Source: Rhodospirillaceae bacterium (GTDB taxonomy: Bacteria > Pseudomonadota > Alphaproteobacteria > SP197). Taken from it: a DNA stretch of 8,153 nucleotides. A program made the translations under genes and the position numbers. Where the stretch lies: contig JABIUG010000292.1 of the NCBI GenBank assembly GCA_018700655.1, forward strand, positions 1 to 8,153, given 5' to 3'. Positions 1-5,270 of this stretch are shown piece after piece (the stretch's first letter is position 1; each line of letters starts with the position of its first letter). A model generated the notes under the pieces. The model searched no databases, was not told the origin of the DNA, and saw nothing but the letters and a program-made list of their open reading frames with translations.

Positions 1-702
1 ACGACAGAGTTTACCTACAACGGCCAGACCTACGGCAACCACAACAAACTCCTGGGTGTGGTTGATGGCGTCGACGGCCTGAAGACGGGCTACACGGGGC
101 CCGCAGGCTGGAACCTCGCAGCATCCGCGCTGGTCGATGGCCGGCGGATCGTGGCTGTCGTGATGGGCGGTGAGACCCGTGTCTGGCGCGACCGGCGCAT
201 GACCGACCTGATTACCGATGGTTTCATCGTGGCTGCCCAGCTTGACCGTATCGTTCCGGTTCCCGAGGAACATCCCCTGCGCGGCGACAACGCGACACTG
301 TTCGCCAGCCTTGATACCGACGAACTCGAGCCTGTCGCGCTGGCCCCAAGCGACAGCACAAGCAGCACGTTCGAAGATCTGGTTGCCATGGCGCTTGATC
401 TCGACAACCAGAGTCTGGCGATTGAGCAGGGCAGTACAGACGACTTGCCCTGGGCCCTCCAGGTCGGCGCCTTCTCGGAGTTCGAGAATGCCTATCGCGC
501 ACTCGACAATGCCGAGACCTATCTGGGTGCGATCATCGGCGGCCACGCCACCACGGTCGTCACGGCGGCGGAAAACAGCGGTTCCACGCTCTATCGCGCA
601 CGCATCGTCAACCTTTCCGAGGTTCAGGCACGGGAAGGCTGCAAGGCCCTTTACCAACGTGATCTGCCCTGCGCCGTGGTGCGTTACTCGACGGGTAGCT
701 GA
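1..702 (+). CDS. D-alanyl-D-alanine carboxypeptidase (PBP5/DacF type) with C-terminal SPOR domain, 3' part
   Basis: The reading frame is open from base 1, so the gene begins upstream and the SxxK and SxN catalytic motifs are outside the window. The visible 233 codons start near the end of the penicillin-binding domain: a NHNKLLG stretch and the third active-site motif KTG (codons at 82-90, in GLKTGYT), then the ASALVDGRRIVAVVMGG strand typical of the peptidase S11 family. A Ser/Thr/Asp-rich linker follows. The C-terminus (about 451-687) starts with WALQVGAFSEFENA and ends with PCAVVRY, a SPOR domain, which binds denuded glycan at division sites. The enzyme would act in the periplasm, trimming the terminal D-Ala of peptidoglycan pentapeptides. 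S11-SPOR fusions are known in alphaproteobacteria. Product class is secure; the exact paralogue (dacA, dacC or dacF) cannot be decided from this fragment. Confidence 0.93.
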   Translation, partial: TTEFTYNGQTYGNHNKLLGVVDGVDGLKTGYTGPAGWNLAASALVDGRRIVAVVMGGETRVWRDRRMTDLITDGFIVAAQLDRIVPVPEEHPLRGDNATLFASLDTDELEPVALAPSDSTSSTFEDLVAMALDLDNQSLAIEQGSTDDLPWALQVGAFSEFENAYRALDNAETYLGAIIGGHATTVVTAAENSGSTLYRARIVNLSEVQAREGCKALYQRDLPCAVVRYSTGS

Positions 703-738
703 AGCAGCGCAACCAACCTTGAACGAAGATCAATTCGG

Positions 739-775
739 CAGGCCCGGGGGAACATTCCGCCGGGCCTGTTTCTTT
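739..775 (+). terminator. Intrinsic terminator of the carboxypeptidase gene
   Basis: A perfect 9-bp inverted repeat (CAGGCCCGG at 739-747 and CCGGGCCTG at 760-768) encloses a 12-base loop and is followed by TTTCTTT. It lies 37 bases after the carboxypeptidase stop. The opposite strand lacks a T-tract after the stem, so it should act on rightward transcription only, protecting the convergent dehydrogenase gene whose stop is at 780-782. Confidence 0.85.
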
Positions 776-779
776 GGTG

Positions 780-1955
780 TCACGCCGCGACGAGCATCCG
801 TGCGACAGCGATTTCCAACGTTTCGGGTGTGTAGTCGAAGCTGTCGGAATCAAGCATCACCTTGTTCTGGGGCTCGTGGCAGAGTTCCGCGATGCGTTTG
901 GCGTCACTGGCCGTGAGGCCGTGGTCGTCAAGCGACAGGCGCAGGTCGACCTCGCGCAGCCAGGCATCGAACGCCGGTGAGGCAAGTGCTGCGGCTTCGG
1001 AATCTGGCAAACCCCTGACATCGGCGCCAAGAGCCGCTGCGACCTTGGCATAGGCCTCGGGAACGGCGGCCGCGGTATCCTGCATCGTCGCGTTGAGGGC
1101 CAGGCCGACAGCACGGCCGTGATGCACGCCGGCGCATTGGCCGATCACATGCCCGATCGAATGGGCGATGCCGACGCCGGTGGCGTTGAACGCGACGCCG
1201 GCAATGCAGGCGGCGATCTGGACATGGCCGCGTGCTTCGATGTTGCCGGGTTCGTTGACGGCGGTTGTGAGCCAGGCACGCAGCGTTTCGATCGCGCCAA
1301 GGGCCATCGCAGTCGAGACCGGATTGCGCCGTTTGTTGGTTGCCGCCTCGATTGCGTGGACCGCAGCATCGATACCGGTCGCTGCCGTAAGTGCGCCCGG
1401 CATGCCGACCGTCAGGACGGGATCGAGCAGGGCGAGATTAAAGGCGAGTTCCTTGCCGCCGACCCAGAGTTTCTGGCTGTCGGTGCTGAAGACCGATGTC
1501 AGTGTTACTTCCGAACCGGTTCCCGATGTCGTGGGAATGGCAATCTTGGGCAGACCCTTTTTGGGCAGGCGCTTCTGGCCCAGAGCATAGGCCTCCACAC
1601 CTTCGCCATCGATCGCGAGTGCTGCCGCAAGTTTCGAGGCGTCCATCGTCGAGCCGCCGCCCATCGCCACAATGCAGGAAGCCCCGCTTGAACGGGCCAG
1701 AGCGACAATGGCGTCGATTGATGAGGCCAGTGGGTCGCTGCGGATTTCGCTGTAGGTCGTGACCTTGTGGCCACCCTTGGTGAGGGGGACTTGGGCGTTG
1801 GCCGCAAGGCCGCTTTCGACCATGAAGGGATCGGCGACCAGCAGGACATTGCTCTCTCGTCCGTCCAGACGATCGACATCGGAGGCCAGCTTTGCGAGCC
1901 GTCCCTCACCAAATGCGATCGGGATCGGGGCTTCAAAGCGGAACGGATTGATCAT
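780..1955 (-). CDS. Iron-containing alcohol dehydrogenase
   Basis: A 391-residue protein of the group III (Fe-type) NAD(P)-dependent alcohol dehydrogenase family, of normal length. The N-terminal nucleotide-binding half carries GGGSTMD (about 99-105) and PTTSGTGSE (141-149). The C-terminal half carries the metal site: D196 and H200 in GIDAAVHAIEA, H265 in IAHSIGH and H279 in VHHGRAVG, matching the Asp-His-His-His ligands of FucO. It should interconvert an alcohol and an aldehyde or ketone in the cytoplasm; the substrate cannot be read from sequence, and relatives include lactaldehyde, 1,3-propanediol and hydroxyacid-oxoacid enzymes. It converges on the carboxypeptidase gene and diverges from the FAD oxidoreductase gene. 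The ATG at 1955 has only a weak ribosome-binding site (AGG a few bases upstream), but the protein aligns from its first residues. Family assignment is firm. Confidence 0.93.
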   Translation of the reverse strand: MINPFRFEAPIPIAFGEGRLAKLASDVDRLDGRESNVLLVADPFMVESGLAANAQVPLTKGGHKVTTYSEIRSDPLASSIDAIVALARSSGASCIVAMGGGSTMDASKLAAALAIDGEGVEAYALGQKRLPKKGLPKIAIPTTSGTGSEVTLTSVFSTDSQKLWVGGKELAFNLALLDPVLTVGMPGALTAATGIDAAVHAIEAATNKRRNPVSTAMALGAIETLRAWLTTAVNEPGNIEARGHVQIAACIAGVAFNATGVGIAHSIGHVIGQCAGVHHGRAVGLALNATMQDTAAAVPEAYAKVAAALGADVRGLPDSEAAALASPAFDAWLREVDLRLSLDDHGLTASDAKRIAELCHEPQNKVMLDSDSFDYTPETLEIAVARMLVAA

Positions 1956-1990
1956 GGCCTGGGTGCTCGCAGTTCTTGGTTGGGAGGCGT

Positions 1991-2020
1991 CTTATCGCGG
2001 GCAGGCCGACAACCTGTCAA
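1991..2020 (-). promoter_or_regulatory. Probable sigma70-type promoter of the alcohol dehydrogenase gene
   Basis: Read on the minus strand, a consensus TTGACA (2020-2015) is followed by an 18-base spacer and GATAAG (1996-1991), which matches TATAAT at four of six positions. Transcription would start near 1984, giving a leader of about 30 bases to the ATG at 1955. It lies within the 86-bp divergent gap. I see no comparably good promoter for the rightward oxidoreductase gene. Confidence 0.55.
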
Positions 2021-2041
2021 TCGTCGCTTGCCCAAGGGCGC

Positions 2042-3409
2042 ATGAGACTTATGATCCGCGCCATGGCAGAGCTATATCATCCTTCGATCTACCGGGCCGA
2101 GAAACACGTCGACAGCTATTGGGCTGCCAGTGCGGGATCTGAAGTAGAGGGCTGGGCACCGTTGGACGGCGATCAGCGTTGTGAGGTCGCCGTGATTGGC
2201 GGTGGTTACACCGGCATGTCGGCGGCACTCCATTTGGCACGCGACTACCATGTCGATGTCCGCATTCTCGAAGCCGGCCCTCCCGGCTGGGGCGCTTCGG
2301 GTCGCAACGGCGGTTTTGTCGGGCCCGACAGCTCAAAACTGGGGCTCTCGGAACTGAAGTCGACGTTCGGTGATGAGGGCGTGCGCGCCTATTACCGCAA
2401 CGGGCTCGAGGCGATCGACCTGGTGAAAAACCTGGGCCAGGACGAAGGCATCGATTTCGCCCCGCAGGGCGATGGCGAACTGGGTGTCGCCCATACCGCC
2501 TCGCGCATGGAGGGGATGGACGACTGGGCACGTGCCTGGGGGGACATGCTCGGGCGCAAGGTCGAGGTCTGGCAACAGGCCGAAATGGCCGAGCGTGGTT
2601 ACACCGGTCCGGAGGCCTTTGGTGCATACTTCACCCATGCCGGCTTTGCCCTTCATCCCATGAAGTTTGCCCGTGGGCTGGCGCAGGCCTGCATCCGTCG
2701 CGGCGTGAAATTCCATGGCCACAGCGAGGTCACTGCTTGGGAAAAGGACGGCCCGCGCCACCGGCTGCGCACGCCGGGCGGCACGCTGACCGCAGACAAG
2801 GTGATCATCGCGACCAACGGCTTCACCCGCGACAAACTGCACCCCGGCGTTGCCGGGACACTGCTGCCGGCGCTTTCCAACATCATCGTGACTCGCCAGA
2901 TGAGCGATGCCGAGGTCGCGCGCCACAACTGGGTAACTGAATGCCCGGTCTGGAACACACGAACCCTGGTGTTCTACTACCGCATGATCCAGGGCAACCG
3001 CTTCATGCTGGGCGCGCGTGCCGCGACGCGTAACACCGAGGCAGCGACCGAGACCTATCGGCGCTGGCTGATCGAGCGGTTCCACGAGATGTGGCCGGAA
3101 TGGCGCGACATCGACATCGAATACTTCTGGCGTGGCTTTGTCTGCCTGTCGGCGGCAAGGGTGCCCCATATCGGCGAACTCCCGGAATCACCCGGCGTCT
3201 GGCATGCCTTTGGTTACCACGGTGGCGGTGTCGGCTGGGCAACCTATTCGGGCCAGGCAGTGGCCAGGCTGATCGCCGGTAATGAACCTGCAGAGAACTG
3301 GCTCTCACCGGTTGTTCGCTCACAATTGCGCCGTTTTCCGCTGCCATGGATGCGCCTGTGGTACCTGCGCGCGGCCTATCTCTGGTACGGAATGAAGGAT
3401 CGGCGATGA
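2042..3409 (+). CDS. FAD-dependent oxidoreductase, DAO family (gamma-glutamylputrescine oxidase-like)
   Basis: A 455-residue flavoprotein of the D-amino-acid oxidase (DAO) superfamily. The Rossmann FAD motif is VIGGGYTGMSAALHLA (about residues 51-66) with the ribose-binding acid in LEAG (E77), then the flavin-contacting GWGASGRNGGF (82-92). Near the C-terminus HAFGYHGGGVGWATYSG closes the FAD site. The opening HVDSYWAAS and overall layout resemble PuuB-type enzymes, which oxidise gamma-glutamylputrescine to the aldehyde, but related proteins act on other amines and imino acids, so the substrate is open. Candidate starts are ATG at 2042, 2051 and 2063. I chose 2042 because AAGGG lies just before it, though only three bases away; the frame is open further upstream without family similarity. 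The stop overlaps the start of the next gene (ATGA, 3406-3409). Confidence 0.88.
   Translation: MRLMIRAMAELYHPSIYRAEKHVDSYWAASAGSEVEGWAPLDGDQRCEVAVIGGGYTGMSAALHLARDYHVDVRILEAGPPGWGASGRNGGFVGPDSSKLGLSELKSTFGDEGVRAYYRNGLEAIDLVKNLGQDEGIDFAPQGDGELGVAHTASRMEGMDDWARAWGDMLGRKVEVWQQAEMAERGYTGPEAFGAYFTHAGFALHPMKFARGLAQACIRRGVKFHGHSEVTAWEKDGPRHRLRTPGGTLTADKVIIATNGFTRDKLHPGVAGTLLPALSNIIVTRQMSDAEVARHNWVTECPVWNTRTLVFYYRMIQGNRFMLGARAATRNTEAATETYRRWLIERFHEMWPEWRDIDIEYFWRGFVCLSAARVPHIGELPESPGVWHAFGYHGGGVGWATYSGQAVARLIAGNEPAENWLSPVVRSQLRRFPLPWMRLWYLRAAYLWYGMKDRR
3394..3399 (+). promoter_or_regulatory. Ribosome-binding site of the lipoprotein gene
   Basis: GAAGGA six bases before the ATG at 3406, inside the last codons of the oxidoreductase gene. 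It picks this ATG over the in-frame ATG at 3346, which would place an unlikely 20-residue leader before a standard lipoprotein signal peptide. Confidence 0.7.
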
Positions 3410-4101
3410 AGAAGCTCACTCTCGCAGTCGCCATCTGCCTGGGCCTTGCCGCCTGCAAGACAACAGGGCCGGTCGACAACCGATTCAGCCATCGCTGGCA
3501 ATGGTTGGGTTACCTTGCCGGTGACGATATTCGTGAGCTTTGCGGGCTTGGCTCTCAGGACCGTTTGCGCCTGATCTACAACGCCGACTTCAACAAGGAG
3601 ACCCGGACTTACGATTTCGTCGCTTCGTCGGGGGGAGGGGCCGATCTGACTTCACAACGCTGGGTCGGATCGGCGTCAATCCTCATAACGGGCGGCAACA
3701 TCAACGACGGTATCGATGCTCAGTCGGCCGTGGCGCGGGTCGACGCCTCAGGCATGGCCGAACTGGTGGGTCTGCTCGACTACAGTGATTTTTATGGCCC
3801 GCCGCCTGTGGGAACGACGTTGCGCTCGGATGATTTTTTCTGGTCGGGCGTTGCCTGCCTTGATGGAGAGTTCCATATCCAGGCCTATCCACGCACAAAG
3901 CTCAATCAGGTCGAGTTTGCCGGTTTCCTGGAGATCCATGATCCCCTGCGTGTTCCGCTGCCGCCGGTCGTGCTGAAAGACCTCCCGGCTCTCAGCGCTT
4001 TGCGCCAGCAGGGCTCGTTCGACAACTCCGACCTGCCAGGTGCGCTCTACTATGCCGCAGAGGTCACAGAACAGGCTATTTCAGGGCGCTGGCTGAATTG
4101 A
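3406..4101 (+). CDS. Putative lipoprotein of unknown function
   Basis: A 231-residue protein with a textbook lipoprotein signal: MKK, a hydrophobic stretch, and the lipobox LAAC with the lipidated cysteine at position 17. Lys at +2 is compatible with outer-membrane sorting under the E. coli Lol rule. The mature part is soluble, with no further membrane segment. It has two more cysteines (C46, C151), a glycine-rich ASSGGGAD stretch (about 73-80), and an aromatic-rich section around SDFYGPPPVG and DDFFWSG (127-148). I recognise no domain or catalytic motif. The start overlaps the oxidoreductase stop by ATGA, so the two are probably co-translated, suggesting a shared condition of expression rather than a proven joint function. 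The next gene downstream (phasin) has its own promoter. Confidence 0.82.
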   Translation: MKKLTLAVAICLGLAACKTTGPVDNRFSHRWQWLGYLAGDDIRELCGLGSQDRLRLIYNADFNKETRTYDFVASSGGGADLTSQRWVGSASILITGGNINDGIDAQSAVARVDASGMAELVGLLDYSDFYGPPPVGTTLRSDDFFWSGVACLDGEFHIQAYPRTKLNQVEFAGFLEIHDPLRVPLPPVVLKDLPALSALRQQGSFDNSDLPGALYYAAEVTEQAISGRWLN

Positions 4102-4122
4102 TTATGGTGCGGCACGCAATTT

Positions 4123-4137
4123 TGCTGCACTGCAACA
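4123..4137 (+). promoter_or_regulatory. PhaR-like operator 1 upstream of the phasin gene
   Basis: TGCTGCA-C-TGCAACA is a 15-bp palindrome centred on 4130 with a single mismatch. It contains CTGC-N3-GCA, close to the CTGC-N3/4-GCAG site I recall for PhaR of Paracoccus and Rhodobacter. It lies just upstream of the predicted -35 element. It is directly followed by TTTTTCTCTT, so as RNA it could also form a weak hairpin-plus-T-tract terminator for the lipoprotein transcript. Confidence 0.65.
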
Positions 4138-4145
4138 TTTTTCTC

Positions 4146-4174
4146 TTGAATCCGCACTGAACCGGTCGCATATG
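4146..4174 (+). promoter_or_regulatory. Probable promoter of the phasin gene
   Basis: TTGAAT (4146-4151), a 17-base spacer and CATATG (4169-4174). The -10 match is modest (three of six), but the spacing is ideal and the element lies exactly between two PhaR-like operators. The start point, near 4181, would abut operator 2, so bound repressor would block initiation. The ATG at 4172 within the -10 is not the translation start. Confidence 0.45.
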
Positions 4175-4182
4175 TCCGTCAA

Positions 4183-4197
4183 TGCTGCAGTGCAGCA
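4183..4197 (+). promoter_or_regulatory. PhaR-like operator 2 upstream of the phasin gene
   Basis: TGCTGCA-G-TGCAGCA is a perfect 15-bp palindrome centred on 4190, containing CTGC-AGT-GCAG, an exact fit to the CTGC-N3-GCAG PhaR consensus. It sits at the predicted transcription start, 25 bases before the phasin start codon. Its centre is 60 bp from that of operator 1. Confidence 0.72.
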
Positions 4198-4208
4198 AAA
4201 TGATCAAC

Positions 4209-4213
4209 AGGAG
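4209..4213 (+). promoter_or_regulatory. Ribosome-binding site of the phasin gene
   Basis: AGGAG followed by nine bases and the ATG at 4223. It decides the start in favour of MATAKNK over the longer frame beginning at 4172, whose first codons lie in the promoter and operator. Confidence 0.85.
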
Positions 4214-4222
4214 TTTGCTGAC

Positions 4223-4759
4223 ATGGCCACCGCCAAGAACAAGACGGCTAAGACCGCCGTCCCCCAGATTGATGATGCGATCGATGCCGGTATCAAGGTT
4301 GCCGAGAACGTTGTGAAGTCCAACACCGAAGCCGCCCACAAGGGCTTTGAAGCCATGGTTTCCATGGGCCGTGAAGCAATCGACAACGCCAGCAAGGCTG
4401 GCGGCGAGGTCAAGGGCTTCGAGCAGGTCGCAGATCTGCCCAAGGCCAACTTCGAAGCGATGGTCGAGGCCGGTAGTGCCTTTGCCAAGAGCATGGAAAG
4501 CCTAAATGGCCGTATGTTCGAGATCGCCCGCGGCCAGTTCGCCCAGGGCATCGAGGCCCAGAAGGCCCTGTTCGGCGCCAAGACCTTCCAGGAAGCCGTC
4601 GAAGTCCAGCAGGGTTTCGTGAAGGCCTCGTTCGACCGTGCCGTCCAGGACAGCACCGAGATTTCCAACAGCCTGGTCAAGATCGCGACCGAAGCCGGTG
4701 AGCCGATTGGCTGCCGTGTTTCCGACGTCATGGCCGAAGCCGGTCGCAAGGCCGCCTGA
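4223..4759 (+). CDS. phaP: Phasin family protein (PHA granule-associated)
   Basis: A 178-residue, almost wholly helical, Ala/Glu/Lys-rich protein without signal peptide, typical in size for the alphaproteobacterial Phasin_2 family. After a charged N-terminus (MATAKNKTAKTAV) come amphipathic helices. The family-like core runs from about residue 60 to 160: GFEQVADLPKANFEAMVEAG, then FEIARGQFAQGIEAQKALFGAKTFQEAVEVQQGF in two consecutive helices, and FDRAVQDSTEISNSLVKIA. Phasins coat polyhydroxyalkanoate granules in the cytoplasm, control granule number and size, and often respond to the repressor PhaR, in line with the two operators just upstream. It has its own promoter and terminator and so is probably monocistronic. 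Some proteins of this family are stress-related and occur without PHA; the operators favour a genuine granule phasin here. Confidence 0.9.
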   Translation: MATAKNKTAKTAVPQIDDAIDAGIKVAENVVKSNTEAAHKGFEAMVSMGREAIDNASKAGGEVKGFEQVADLPKANFEAMVEAGSAFAKSMESLNGRMFEIARGQFAQGIEAQKALFGAKTFQEAVEVQQGFVKASFDRAVQDSTEISNSLVKIATEAGEPIGCRVSDVMAEAGRKAA

Positions 4760-4786
4760 ACAGCCTGATCTTGCGAAGACGACGAG

Positions 4787-4818
4787 AGAGCCCGGAGCGC
4801 ATGCTTCGGGCTCTTTTT
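4787..4818 (+). terminator. Intrinsic terminator of the phasin gene
   Basis: AGAGCCCGGAG (4787-4797) pairs with CTTCGGGCTCT (4804-4814), with one G-U pair, and the stem is extended by C4798-G4803 around a GCAT loop. A T-run (4814-4818) follows. It lies 27 bases after the phasin stop and separates it from clpS. Confidence 0.9.
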
Positions 4819-4937
4819 GTCGGGAAACCCGCTAGTTTGCCTGTCAACCCTTTCAATCCGGGCATGACATCCAATATCATCGGTCCCAACAGTAAACTTC
4901 CCGGTGGCCGATCATTCCCATGCCTGCAATCTGGTCC

Positions 4938-5264
4938 ATGAGTGACGACAAGCGACGTGACGATGATCGCCCCGAAACGGGTGTCGCCACGCGCACGCGG
5001 CCAAAGACAAAAAAGCCGTCGATGTACAAGGTCCTGTTGCTCAACGACGACTTCACGCCGATGGAGTTCGTCGTTCATGTTCTGCAGAAGTTTTTCTACA
5101 AGAATTCCGAAGAAGCGATGCAAATCATGCTTCATGTCCATCAAAACGGCGTCGGGATTTGCGGCGTCTATCCGTTTGATGTTGCAGAAACAAAAGTAAC
5201 TCTGGTCATAGACTACGCACGACAGAATGAGCATCCTTTACAGGCGACTTTGGAAAAGGACTGA
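4938..5264 (+). CDS. clpS: ATP-dependent Clp protease adaptor protein ClpS
   Basis: A 108-residue adaptor that binds proteins with bulky N-terminal residues and hands them to ClpA for degradation by ClpAP in the cytoplasm. A flexible charged N-terminus (about 1-27) precedes the folded core, KVLLLNDDFTPMEFVVHVL. The N-degron pocket residues known from E. coli are all present with an offset of two: N36, D37, M42, M64, H68 and L101. The end, ENEHPLQAT-type (here RQNEHPLQATLEKD), is also conserved. I chose ATG at 4938 because it gives MSDDK and a family-sized protein; the in-frame ATG at 4920 would add six residues (MPAIWS), and neither has a strong ribosome-binding site. The preceding 119 bases (4819-4937) should hold the operon promoter, but I cannot pick one with confidence. 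Confidence 0.95.
   Translation: MSDDKRRDDDRPETGVATRTRPKTKKPSMYKVLLLNDDFTPMEFVVHVLQKFFYKNSEEAMQIMLHVHQNGVGICGVYPFDVAETKVTLVIDYARQNEHPLQATLEKD
5256..5260 (+). promoter_or_regulatory. Ribosome-binding site of clpA
   Basis: AAGGA within the last clpS codons, ten bases before the ATG at 5271. It supports translation of clpA from the clpS message across a gap of only six bases. Confidence 0.75.
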
Positions 5265-5270
5265 GATTTC

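Larger units (their letters stand above)
4119..4201. repeat. 16-bp exact inverted repeat flanking the phasin promoter
   Basis: ATTTTGCTGCACTGCA at 4119-4134 is the exact reverse complement of 4186-4201, with 51 bases between the arms. Each arm covers most of one operator palindrome plus a flanking A/T run. The arms therefore place the two operators in opposite orientation around the promoter, and the shared flank goes beyond the core operator. Confidence 0.85.

Noticed and set aside
1119..1691. A 190-codon plus-strand frame rich in Asp, Arg and Cys
   Set aside because: It is the complement of the alcohol dehydrogenase gene, whose protein has all family motifs; the plus-strand translation has low-complexity composition and no family resemblance.
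2333..3169. A 278-codon minus-strand frame opposite the FAD oxidoreductase
   Set aside because: The opposite strand encodes a protein with complete FAD motifs along its whole length, and this frame has no ribosome-binding site or recognisable domain.
4819..4937. A promoter, possibly heat-shock type, for clpS-clpA
   Set aside because: A promoter must be here or nearby, but no pair of hexamers has both good matches and proper spacing (TTTCAA and CAATAT are only 15 bases apart), so I do not assign one.
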